IMG/VR virus record: IMGVR_UViG_3300030116_003819
Coordinates: 1-36,497 of that record
Source: a virus
Strand: one strand, 5' to 3'
DNA length: 36,497 bases
Shown here: piece after piece, positions 1 to 5,404 of the stretch
How the letters are laid out: each line of letters begins with the position of its first letter
Numbering within the stretch: position 1 is the stretch's first letter
The notes under the pieces: generated by a model
What the model was told of the DNA's origin: nothing
Database searches by the model: none
The model's input: the letters and a program-made list of their open reading frames with translations, nothing else
Translations under genes and position numbers: made by a program

Positions 1-184
1 CAAGCATCTGAATAAGTGTTTCCTGCTTTATACCTCTTACACTCTATAAGGTATGGAAAAGTATCGTCTTCTATCAAAATGTCTCCTCTATCTGCCGTCC
101 TATACTGCTCTATGTCTCTCTTAACGAAACCCTTGATGTTTAGATCAAGTTGTAAGTTCTTACAAATTTCGCGCTCGAAAGATG
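1..184. repeat. Terminal repeat, left copy (contig overlap)
   Basis: Bases 1-184 align without gaps to 36314-36497 with 11 mismatches (positions 48, 50, 51, 60, 72, 75, 78, 123, 156, 165 and 171 of the left copy). Both copies encode the same stretch of a resolvase-like protein and every difference is silent. The simplest reading is that this is the closing overlap of a circular or circularly permuted genome assembled from closely related population variants. A true terminal repeat with two diverged copies cannot be excluded. Confidence 0.9.
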
Positions 185-209
185 CCCCTTTAGCACGACT
201 GTTAACCAT
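1..209 (-). CDS. Holliday junction resolvase-like nuclease, N-terminal part (continues at window end)
   Basis: Probable structure-specific endonuclease of the PD-(D/E)XK superfamily, resembling Hjc-like resolvases of phages. The start ATG is at 209 and the N-terminus reads MVNSRAKGASFERE, the basic RxKGxxxERE signature of this family. Then come GDI (Asp43) and ECK (Glu56, Lys58), which with Glu14 make the expected metal-binding and catalytic set. The gene runs off the window start and resumes at 36313. Joining the two parts gives 135 residues, a normal length. The start overlaps the stop of the ribbon-helix-helix gene by 8 bases, so the two are likely translationally coupled. It heads the leftward recombination/replication block, which suggests branch resolution before packaging. 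The assignment rests on motifs only. Confidence 0.75.
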   Translation of the reverse strand, partial: MVNSRAKGASFEREICKNLQLDLNIKGFVKRDIEQYRTADRGDILIEDDTFPYLIECKRYKAGNTYSDA

Positions 210-408
210 CTACCTCTATAAGCTCCTCATCATCATACTCGACATTAATACCGAGTGTTTTGATTTTGTCAGACAGATAATCTTGCATAGCCATGTCAGC
301 CAATACGCCTTTTGGTATGCGCGTATGATTACTTATACTGTCAAGCATTACAGTAGTTTTGCTACTTAATCGCAAACACTGCTGTTTTACCTCTTGTCTT
401 TGTTTCAT
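202..408 (-). CDS. Ribbon-helix-helix (CopG-like) DNA-binding regulator
   Basis: A 68-residue protein. After a short basic start it has a strand-like segment LRLSSKTTVMLDSIS, followed by IPKGVLADMAMQDYL. That pattern of a beta strand plus two helices is typical of MetJ/Arc/CopG-type regulators. I chose ATG 408 over the upstream GTG at 414 because GAGGAG ends 6 bases before ATG 408. It is the first gene of the leftward block and faces the divergent control region 415-513, so autoregulation of that region and repression of the rightward gene at 514 are plausible. It overlaps the resolvase gene by 8 bases. The fold call is by eye. An antitoxin-like role is possible, but no toxin gene is seen beside it. 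Confidence 0.6.
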   Translation of the reverse strand: MKQRQEVKQQCLRLSSKTTVMLDSISNHTRIPKGVLADMAMQDYLSDKIKTLGINVEYDDEELIEVDG

Positions 409-429
409 AGTCACTCCTCAATATTTTGT

Positions 430-458
430 TTGACACTATTGCATTTATTCGATATCAG
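430..458 (+). promoter_or_regulatory. Candidate sigma70-like promoter, rightward
   Basis: A perfect TTGACA (430-435) is followed after 17 bases by TATCAG (453-458), which matches 4 of 6 positions of the -10 consensus. It lies 55 bases upstream of the start at 514. A second possible -10, TATAAT, occurs near 485 without a good -35. Transcription start not determined. Confidence 0.45.
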
Positions 459-470
459 AAAATATGTCAA
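442..470 (-). promoter_or_regulatory. Candidate sigma70-like promoter, leftward
   Basis: On the minus strand a perfect TTGACA (470-465) is followed after 17 bases by TAAATG (447-442), a weak -10. It lies 34 bases upstream of the regulator start at 408. It overlaps the rightward candidate promoter almost completely, and the two TTGACA boxes form an inverted repeat, so the two promoters would compete or be co-regulated by one bound protein. Confidence 0.45.
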
Positions 471-513
471 CACGGAAACGTAATATAATAAAGCATAAAG
501 AAAGGCTAAGAAA

Positions 514-762
514 ATGAAGATCGATAAAAATGTTCCTATTCCGACAAAATCAAAACGGGATAATTTAAAAGATATGTCGAAGCTTATGGAAGTTGGCGAC
601 AGTATATTATGCAGACCTAGCCAAGCAAATCAAATTGCACAGTATTTGTATTATATGCACTGCCCCTCTGAACACTGGAGCGGCAAAGGTAAATTAAGTC
701 GCAAACTTTTTGCCTTAACCGTAAAGGAAGGTAACAAGAGAAGAGTATGGAGAGTAAAATGA
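514..762 (+). CDS. Small phage protein of unknown function
   Basis: An 82-residue, basic protein that opens with MKIDKNVPIP and contains LMEVGDSILC followed by SQANQIAQYLYY. I have seen this general layout (a short basic start, a MEVGDS-like turn, then a helix) in small early proteins of marine phages, but no function is known to me. No membrane segment or catalytic motif is visible. The start is preceded by AAAGAAAGGCTAAGAAAATG, the early-gene initiation cassette found before many genes in this genome, which links it to the early regulon. It is the first gene of the rightward block B and its stop overlaps the next start as ATGA. Confidence 0.75.
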   Translation: MKIDKNVPIPTKSKRDNLKDMSKLMEVGDSILCRPSQANQIAQYLYYMHCPSEHWSGKGKLSRKLFALTVKEGNKRRVWRVK

Positions 763-1400
763 AAGTAGATATTAGACAAATTGCAGTTACACACATTATA
801 AGATCAGGTCAGGCTTTTGGTAAATGTTTGCGAACATTTGATGAAATTTTTATAAATAAAAAATTTGTTAATGATTATGATCTTGAGGTAAATGATACTT
901 TTTTTGCAGAAGTTACTGAAACTTCAGAGGGAGAAAAAAAGACGTTTATCGACAGAGGCAAAGACGTAAGTGATTATAAAATAAAAGCTATATATGATGA
1001 AAACAGTCCATTCATTCATTTGCTGCAAGAATATAAAGCAACAGGAAATTTTAATATAGCTGAGAAAAAACCTGATGAACGGCTTATTAATTGGGATGAG
1101 GCTATTCTTACAATATTAAAAGATAACGATAACTTCATGACAACTAGAGATGTGATTGATGCGTTACAAGAAAAATATAAAGATGCTGGACAGGCACACT
1201 TTACTGGAACGAATATAGGTAATAAGCTGAGCAGCCTACATAGAGTAGGTAAGGTGGCTAGGTTAGCCCTATCTGTAGACGGTGGGAATAAGAGAGTAAG
1301 CGAAGTTTGCTGGTGTCTCTCAGATATTGCCACTGAATTGTATAGAAATAATGTGTTTGGAATTTTTGAGGATGAAGAAAATAACGTGCATCACTTGTAA
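759..1400 (+). CDS. Unknown protein with possible OB-like N-terminus and winged-helix-like C-terminus
   Basis: A 213-residue protein. The start at 759 is preferred over ATG 747 because it overlaps the previous stop as ATGA and has GGAGAG 5-10 bases upstream. Residues 1-70 carry alternating hydrophobic strands with an FINKKFVNDYDLEVND segment, reminiscent of a small nucleic-acid-binding barrel. Residues about 100-190 contain DNFMTTRDVIDAL, then NIGNKLSSLHRVGKVARL, which looks like a helix-turn-helix with a wing. A DNA- or RNA-binding regulator is therefore a reasonable guess but no family is firmly recognised. It is the largest gene in block B. Its last 29 bases overlap the next gene. Confidence 0.7.
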   Translation: MKVDIRQIAVTHIIRSGQAFGKCLRTFDEIFINKKFVNDYDLEVNDTFFAEVTETSEGEKKTFIDRGKDVSDYKIKAIYDENSPFIHLLQEYKATGNFNIAEKKPDERLINWDEAILTILKDNDNFMTTRDVIDALQEKYKDAGQAHFTGTNIGNKLSSLHRVGKVARLALSVDGGNKRVSEVCWCLSDIATELYRNNVFGIFEDEENNVHHL

Positions 1401-1587
1401 TAATACAGGTTATATTGAGGTAGAGGTGGTGTATCCAGTGAGCTTTTTGCCTAACATTGGATACGTCACCAAGCAGAAACAAATTTGCGAGGATTGTGAC
1501 AATGGAACTGAAACCAGAAGACAGGAATCTGAGAGACAGTTTAAAGAGGGAAATACAGAGACTAGAGCCAATGGCGCTATTAGATGA
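1372..1587 (+). CDS. Small putative zinc-binding protein
   Basis: A 71-residue protein with two CxxC knuckles: CITC near residue 6 and CEDC near residue 39, separated by a strand-rich stretch. This resembles a DnaJ-type or rubredoxin-like zinc knuckle. The C-terminal third is charged and low in order. The start at 1372 puts the first knuckle at the very N-terminus, with GAGG directly adjacent. That spacing is tight, so an upstream ATG at 1351 is an alternative. It overlaps the end of the previous gene by 29 bases and the next gene by 86 bases in another frame. Such a long overlap means one of the two may be shorter or not expressed. Four paired cysteines make this one credible. Confidence 0.55.
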   Translation: MKKITCITCNNTGYIEVEVVYPVSFLPNIGYVTKQKQICEDCDNGTETRRQESERQFKEGNTETRANGAIR

Positions 1588-1681
1588 TGCGCCGCCAGAG
1601 ATTAAGCAGCAATTCAGAGAAGCACAAGCTGCAATGAAGGTTCTTATTAGTAAGTTACAGGCAGAGGGCGTAGATATATGA
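1502..1681 (+). CDS. Small helical protein of unknown function
   Basis: A 59-residue, charged and probably all-helical protein (MELKPEDRNLRDSLKRE ... FREAQAAMKVLISKL). The start at 1502 follows GAGGA with about 8 bases spacing. It lies in a different frame across the last 86 bases of the zinc-knuckle gene. Its stop overlaps the next start as ATGA, the coupling seen throughout block B, which supports it being real. No family recognised. A small coiled-coil partner for a neighbouring protein would fit the composition, but that is only inference. Confidence 0.6.
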   Translation: MELKPEDRNLRDSLKREIQRLEPMALLDDAPPEIKQQFREAQAAMKVLISKLQAEGVDI

Positions 1682-1941
1682 GTACGCACACGCTAAAGGC
1701 TAACAGGCGTCACCCAGATGCAGATAGGGATTGCATACAGGTAGGCCATATAACTTTTGAGTTTAGCAGAAAGAATAAAACTTTTGCATTAAAAGCTGGT
1801 GAAGCTGCAAATGCGAAAGACCGTAGCCCTTTGTTTTCAGGGCTTATTGAGAAAGGGATGCACAAAGAGCTATTGCGCTTAGCATCTGTATTTAGACAAA
1901 TAGAGGAGAAAGATAATGAGCCAGTTAAAGGAACTAATTAA
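1678..1941 (+). CDS. Small protein of unknown function
   Basis: An 87-residue protein with a basic N-terminus (MSTHTLKANRRH) and a central strand pair (IQVGHITFEFSRKNKTFALKAG), then two helices. The start overlaps the previous stop as ATGA at 1678 and the coding end overlaps the next gene by 26 bases. No membrane segment, cysteine cluster or nuclease motif is seen. It lies in the middle of the tightly overlapped block B operon, so co-translation with its neighbours is likely. Function not recognised. Confidence 0.65.
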   Translation: MSTHTLKANRRHPDADRDCIQVGHITFEFSRKNKTFALKAGEAANAKDRSPLFSGLIEKGMHKELLRLASVFRQIEEKDNEPVKGTN

Positions 1942-2143
1942 TTCCACAGATATTGTTGAAGTAAATGGTGAGGTGGGCATATCAATGCCTGACAAAAAAT
2001 TTCGCCTAACGCCTGAAGAAACTGAAACTTTTCTAGCACATTTAAAGCAGTTAATGGATGAGGTGGAATTTATAGAAGGAAAAGAATGGAATAAAGATTT
2101 TAAAAATCTTTTAAACAATGCTTTAAGTAAAAAAAATGACTGA
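1916..2143 (+). CDS. Small acidic protein of unknown function
   Basis: A 75-residue acidic protein: MSQLKELINSTDIVEVNGEV, then FRLTPEETETFLAHLKQLMDEVE, then a basic tail NNALSKKND. The start has a strong GAGGAG 9-14 bases upstream. It begins inside the previous gene (26-base overlap) and ends in an 8-base overlap ATGACTGA with the next. The charge pattern suggests a small helical binding protein, for example a host-factor inhibitor, but there is no specific evidence for this. Confidence 0.65.
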   Translation: MSQLKELINSTDIVEVNGEVGISMPDKKFRLTPEETETFLAHLKQLMDEVEFIEGKEWNKDFKNLLNNALSKKND

Positions 2144-2345
2144 AGAAGAGATAGCTGAGATTTGGCGAGACATGGTTAAAGGTGAGAAAGACGCCCATCG
2201 CAGGATGCTGCATGGGTCAGCCAAAAGCATAACGCAAGAGAATAAATTTAAGCTATTAAAAAATAACGGTAAGCGTAATCGTGAGGAAGCCTCTAGTGAA
2301 ACCAATACGAGCAGGAAAAGTATAAAGTTAAAAGGCTTCCTCTAA
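2136..2345 (+). CDS. Small charged protein of unknown function
   Basis: A 69-residue highly charged protein, with an acidic helix at the start (MTEEEIAEIWRDMVKGEKDA) and a basic Ser/Lys-rich tail. The start overlaps the previous stop by 8 bases. The DNA of its last 20 codons contains a 10-base perfect inverted repeat (2283-2292 with 2333-2342), so the end of the gene may fold into a hairpin in the mRNA. No function recognised. Confidence 0.6.
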   Translation: MTEEEIAEIWRDMVKGEKDAHRRMLHGSAKSITQENKFKLLKNNGKRNREEASSETNTSRKSIKLKGFL

Positions 2346-2376
2346 AGTTAGATTAACATAACGAGCAGGATAGGCA

Positions 2377-2583
2377 ATGGAATACTATAGTTTATTAACA
2401 GTGGTCTATGAGCAAATGGGTCATACATGGGAATTTAGCATTTGGTTTCCTAGTGAAGATAAATGCTGGAGCGTGCTAACAGAGGTTAACACGATATATG
2501 ACAGAGTTAAGGCCACAGAAGGCTACTGTCAGGTCACTGAGGTAGCCTCTAAGATAGTTAAGCCAATGATTAGGCCTTGGTGA
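2377..2583 (+). CDS. Small protein of unknown function, last gene of block B
   Basis: A 68-residue aromatic-rich protein (YYSLLTVVYEQMGHTWEFSIWF, here broken by position 2-23) with several Trp and Tyr, so probably a compact beta-rich fold. GCAGGATAGGC gives a Shine-Dalgarno-like site before ATG 2377. It ends with TGA at 2581-2583, directly touching the stop of the convergent endolysin gene at 2584. No family recognised. Confidence 0.65.
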   Translation: MEYYSLLTVVYEQMGHTWEFSIWFPSEDKCWSVLTEVNTIYDRVKATEGYCQVTEVASKIVKPMIRPW

Positions 2584-3036
2584 TTAAACCATTAACTCAA
2601 AGTGTGGAGCATCAATAAATGGACGCCTATTTTGTGAACGTCTAGTATCTATGTAATCGTTCATAGCGCTTTCCATATCACCTTGCCACTGAGCAATATT
2701 AGGCACTGTCCATGCTGCTCCCCATCTAATTGGAACGTCACATACTCTAGCTGCTTCTGCCATTGCGTCAGCTATTTCATCATATAGATTTAGCTCCCAG
2801 CGTCCACCATTCACATAGGCCATTAGATCAACAGCGTGTCCATCAATGTGTTTTGACCGCATGGTTTGGCTAGCACCTTTTGCTACCAAAGCCTTCTGTT
2901 CTTCAATAGTTCTAAGCCCACATATTACTGAAAAGTCTTGCTTACTCACACCTATAGCGTAGCGCACAACAGCATCCATGCGCTCGTCTATGCCCTCTAG
3001 CTTTGCTAAACTACTTTTACCTAACTTGTAGCTCAT
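2584..3036 (-). CDS. Endolysin, M15-type zinc peptidase (VanY / L-Ala-D-Glu peptidase-like)
   Basis: Cell-wall hydrolase expected to cut peptide stems of peptidoglycan in the periplasm at lysis. The 150-residue length fits single-domain phage M15 endolysins such as that of T5. The zinc motif SKHIDGHAVDL gives His63 and Asp70, and APHFEL gives the third ligand, His145. There is no signal peptide, so a holin should release it, and a holin-like gene lies immediately upstream, overlapping as ATGA at 3033-3036 with AGGGA before the start. It is the last gene of the late block. The family call is firm. The exact bond cut is inferred. Confidence 0.9.
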   Translation of the reverse strand: MSYKLGKSSLAKLEGIDERMDAVVRYAIGVSKQDFSVICGLRTIEEQKALVAKGASQTMRSKHIDGHAVDLMAYVNGGRWELNLYDEIADAMAEAARVCDVPIRWGAAWTVPNIAQWQGDMESAMNDYIDTRRSQNRRPFIDAPHFELMV

Positions 3037-3374
3037 TTTTTTAATCCCTTCATTGTTCTAATTCCAAAAGAGGCAGCTATGCTGGCATACATTGCCCAGC
3101 TAAACCACTGTGGCGCAGCCTGTAAATTCTCAAAACCTTGTTTCATATAAGGCTGTAACCAAGGCACAAATGAGCCTAGCACTATAGCAATAAAGCATAG
3201 AGTCCACGCCTCGTCTTTCCAAGAGTCTGCACTGGCCTCTATTGCAGCTTGTTCCCAACTAATCTCACCTGTTGCAATCTTCATTTTGGTTTCGGCTTCA
3301 GCAGCTTTTACCTTTGCCTTACTATCAATGTAAGTTGTAGCTAGACCTGCTACACTTTGTAATATCCCTATCAT
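3033..3374 (-). CDS. Holin, GTA-type 3-TM holin family
   Basis: A 113-residue membrane protein resembling the 3-TM holins described for gene-transfer-agent release. The order is: a short hydrophobic N-terminus (residues 1-15), a charged helical middle containing DSWKDEAWTL, a hydrophobic helix (about 57-74), and a second (about 88-104) with a basic C-terminal tail GLKK. It would form membrane lesions that let the endolysin out. Start and stop overlap both neighbours as ATGA, a compact lysis cassette. Confidence is high for a membrane protein next to an endolysin and moderate for the named family. Confidence 0.78.
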   Translation of the reverse strand: MIGILQSVAGLATTYIDSKAKVKAAEAETKMKIATGEISWEQAAIEASADSWKDEAWTLCFIAIVLGSFVPWLQPYMKQGFENLQAAPQWFSWAMYASIAASFGIRTMKGLKK

Positions 3375-3676
3375 TGCCCTTTACCCATGTTTGTAAATCC
3401 ATAATAAGCAGCGACTATAGCAGCAATACTTACATAGTATATATTGCTCATGCTGCTTAACATTTCTGACGCTCTAGGTAGCTCCATCCACTCTGTAAAC
3501 ACTACACCGAAGGGGAACAAAAGCATACCAGTAAGGCTAAACCATGCCATTCTGCGCTGTGCATCTCGTTTTGCGTCAGCATCAATCATTATTCTACGGC
3601 GATCCTCAAGCATAATTGCACGCTCATCTGGATCAATCTTGCCATTATCGTTTAAGTCGTATTTTGCTTTGGGCAT
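3371..3676 (-). CDS. Small membrane protein with N-terminal EF-hand-like loop
   Basis: A 101-residue protein with a 12-residue canonical calcium loop at residues 7-18 (DLNDNGKIDPDE: Asp7, Asn9, Asn11, Gly12, Ile14, Asp15, Glu18). A basic helix (19-43) and two hydrophobic segments (about 44-60 and 79-95) follow. It lies directly upstream of the holin with an ATGA overlap, so it may be a second holin or an antiholin. I have seen such short EF-loop proteins beside lysis genes of other marine phages, but no role is established. The N-terminal 32 bases overlap the next gene upstream. Whether the loop binds calcium is not known. Confidence 0.7.
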   Translation of the reverse strand: MPKAKYDLNDNGKIDPDERAIMLEDRRRIMIDADAKRDAQRRMAWFSLTGMLLFPFGVVFTEWMELPRASEMLSSMSNIYYVSIAAIVAAYYGFTNMGKGQ

Positions 3677-3854
3677 TTGCGTACTCCTGTACTATCCTAC
3701 GGTTATATCCCAGTATTATTAGTCTACCACGTTTATCATATGCTGCAAACTTCTTACCGTGTTCTATTACTATTGGGTCATGATCTCCAAACACGAAACC
3801 TTCATGCTGTTGTGTGTCACCAGTATGTTTGCTTTCTTTTTTTCTTTTTGGCAC
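3645..3854 (-). CDS. Small basic protein of unknown function
   Basis: A 69-residue protein starting with GTG at 3854 (GAAGA just upstream). The first 12 residues are Lys-rich (MPKRKKESKH), then a compact strand-rich part (KFAAYDKRGRLIILGYNRR) and a basic tail. The 32-base overlap with the downstream EF-loop gene is longer than usual. The region 3855-3936 before it has no visible gene. Function not recognised. Nucleic-acid binding would suit the charge, but this is a guess. Confidence 0.55.
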   Translation of the reverse strand: MPKRKKESKHTGDTQQHEGFVFGDHDPIVIEHGKKFAAYDKRGRLIILGYNRRIVQEYANAQSKIRLKR

Positions 3855-3936
3855 TCTTCAAAATCCGAAAACGTAGCAATCTGATAGTATTTTAAATTAT
3901 CTGTATTAATAAAATGCAGAAAGACTAAAACATAAA

Positions 3937-4392
3937 TCATCTAAAATAATCCCTAACATCAATCCAACCCATATAATCCAAGTACAGCGCAGAGCCAACA
4001 GCGCTGAACAGGAGTAGCACAACAATTCCAGCTATGGTTATCATCAGTTCTTGACGTTCTATAGCCTCACGGCGCAGCCTAGCCTCCATCTCGCGCTTTT
4101 CTTGCAATACTTCTTTTCTAATTCGTAGCAACGCCTGCCACTGAGATAATCCTAGATTATTTGTCACCCACTCGCGTAACTCCTCTTCAGCTTGAGCAGC
4201 CTCACGTTCTTTTGCCCATCTGTCCAACGCTATAGAGTTTACATCTGAACTACTAACGCCCTTCTTTTGCAGTTTTTTCTTAGCCGCATCTGTAGCATCG
4301 AAAAAGTTTCCGATTTCTTTAGATAAAGACGCTACTGTTTTTCCTGCGGCAAGTCCTGTTTTCAGTCCTGCTAGTATTGTTAAAGGGTCTAT
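3937..4392 (-). CDS. Lysis-region coiled-coil protein with one C-terminal membrane segment; no standard start codon
   Basis: The frame is open from 4410 to the stop at 3937. The most conserved-looking part is upstream of the first usable TTG (4227): it reads DPLTILAGLKTGLAAGKTVASLS then EIGNFFDATDAAKKKL when split at the helix break. That matches the style of a protein common in marine phage lysis regions. It is followed by a charged coiled coil (to about residue 125) and a single membrane helix MITIAGIVVLLLFSAVGSAL, then a short tail. No ATG, GTG or TTG exists between the upstream stop and codon 4227. I place the start at ATA 4392 because GGGA lies 7 bases before it. The alternatives are a sequence error or TTG 4227 (96 residues). 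Possible spanin or holin accessory role. Confidence 0.55.
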   Translation of the reverse strand: MDPLTILAGLKTGLAAGKTVASLSKEIGNFFDATDAAKKKLQKKGVSSSDVNSIALDRWAKEREAAQAEEELREWVTNNLGLSQWQALLRIRKEVLQEKREMEARLRREAIERQELMITIAGIVVLLLFSAVGSALYLDYMGWIDVRDYFR

Positions 4393-4394
4393 TT

Positions 4395-4796
4395 TTACAT
4401 CCCATCGTTTTTAGTAAACTGTAAGGTTTTTTCTATTACTGCTATGCGTGATTGTAGCTTGATGATTTCCATCATATGAGCAGCCATGCCGCCCAAATCC
4501 TCATTGATCATTTCAACATCTTCCCAAAGCTCATCGTCTGCATCTTCCATGTCTTCATAAAACTCTGCAAGTATGTCGATTATTTCTTGTAAATCTTCTT
4601 GGTTTTTCTGCACATCCCTAATTAAATTAGTTCTGTCAGTCGCATTATTCTCTATTGTAAGTGTGTTTACTTGCTCTGTTAGACTTTCAATAACAGAGGC
4701 TTGCTGAGAAGCGTACCATATACCACCGCCCACGGTACTGACTATCGCCACCACTGCACTTGCAGCAACGGCTATATTTACCTTAGGCAAGTCCAT
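4395..4796 (-). CDS. Membrane-anchored coiled-coil protein (possible i-spanin-like)
   Basis: A 133-residue protein. An N-terminal signal anchor (about residues 8-28, VAASAVVAIVSTVGGGIWYA) is followed by a long acidic coiled coil with regular hydrophobic heptads to the end. This topology (inner-membrane anchor plus periplasmic coil) and the place near the lysis genes fit an inner-membrane spanin, but no outer-membrane lipoprotein partner with a lipobox is visible. A virion-associated coil is the alternative. It starts at ATG 4796, just after the previous stop, and its end lies against the coding part of the start-less downstream gene. Confidence 0.65.
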   Translation of the reverse strand: MDLPKVNIAVAASAVVAIVSTVGGGIWYASQQASVIESLTEQVNTLTIENNATDRTNLIRDVQKNQEDLQEIIDILAEFYEDMEDADDELWEDVEMINEDLGGMAAHMMEIIKLQSRIAVIEKTLQFTKNDGM

Positions 4797-4797
4797 G

Positions 4798-5100
4798 CTA
4801 GTAACTGCCTTCCCAAACTCTAAGCTTGCTAAATTCGTTACTCATTAACTTACGTTTTAGCACATCTTTAACGGCTTGGGTATCCGTCCATTGTACGCCA
4901 GCTTCTTTTAGCCACACGTTGAGCAATGCCATATCAACATTCCCAACGTGCTTATAATCTGAACCAAAATCATTGCCAGTTACTTCTCTTGCTTGCTCTG
5001 CATCTTTTAACATATGCGTTGCGTCAAAAGTATTTTTGATGATCATTTTGTCATCATCAAAGGTAACTGTCTCTTTGATTTTAGTAGAGTGACTAGGCAT
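4798..5100 (-). CDS. Conserved phage protein downstream of capsid genes, unknown function
   Basis: A 100-residue protein. I start at ATG 5100 (MPSHSTKIKETVTF), which overlaps the end of the previous gene, rather than 12 codons earlier. It has a strand pair (ETVTFDDDKMIIKNTFDATH) and ends in a helix-rich part with VWLKEAGVQWTD and LKRKLMSNEFSKLRVWEGSY. Proteins ending in a similar KxKLxSxEfsxLRVW pattern occur after capsid genes in marine podoviruses and myoviruses. No function is established. A head-completion or late accessory role is only suggested by position. Confidence 0.72.
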   Translation of the reverse strand: MPSHSTKIKETVTFDDDKMIIKNTFDATHMLKDAEQAREVTGNDFGSDYKHVGNVDMALLNVWLKEAGVQWTDTQAVKDVLKRKLMSNEFSKLRVWEGSY

Positions 5101-5353
5101 CTTCCCAAGCCTCATTTTCTGGCGTGCTAGGGTCATCCGCTTTTAGAGTACCGTCTTTATTTCTTGCTCTCTTTTTTTTTGCGGTAGTTTTCTTAGCAGG
5201 CTTGGGCTTAGCTTCTGTTTTTAATATCTCAAATGCTGAAGGCTCCATGACCATTATTTTCTTAACTTCTGCATCAGGTAGCTCAACCTCATCACCATTT
5301 CTAAAGATACCTTTAGATGTTGAGATACTTCTATCTTTTACTAATACCTTCAT
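5093..5353 (-). CDS. Small head-region protein with basic linker and conserved acidic C-terminal motif
   Basis: An 86-residue protein: residues 1-45 form a small strand-rich domain (SISTSKGIFRNGDEVELP), then a Lys/Ala-rich linker, then RNKDGTLKADDPSTPENEAW. This RNKxGxxxxDDPSTPxxNEAW-type tail is common in proteins encoded just after phage capsid genes. It may be a head decoration or head-tail joining accessory. The start has a strong AAAAGGAG site and lies directly after the putative terminator behind the capsid gene. Its end overlaps the next gene by 8 bases. Confidence 0.75.
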   Translation of the reverse strand: MKVLVKDRSISTSKGIFRNGDEVELPDAEVKKIMVMEPSAFEILKTEAKPKPAKKTTAKKKRARNKDGTLKADDPSTPENEAWEDA

Positions 5354-5363
5354 TTCTTTCTCC

Positions 5364-5393
5364 TTTTAAAAGTAGGGGCAGTTATGCCCCTAC
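5364..5393 (-). terminator. Intrinsic-type hairpin after the major capsid gene
   Basis: On the minus strand a 9-base perfect stem (GTAGGGGCA / TGCCCCTAC, 5393-5385 and 5380-5372) has a 4-base loop and is followed by only four T. It sits 12 bases past the capsid stop and before the next ribosome site. A partial terminator here, as after gene 10 of T7, would make capsid message more abundant than downstream lysis messages. The short T run suggests incomplete termination. Confidence 0.7.
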
Positions 5394-5404
5394 CTACTAT
5401 CTTA

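Noticed and set aside
1-184. Gene duplication of the resolvase at both genome ends
   Set aside because: Both copies are cut at the window edge in complementary places, together they make exactly one full 135-residue gene, and the residues are identical; a closing overlap explains it better.
1327-1371. Longer N-terminus of the zinc-knuckle gene starting at 1327
   Set aside because: It would begin deep inside the preceding gene at a non-ATG codon without ribosome site; the Cys motif begins right after ATG 1372.
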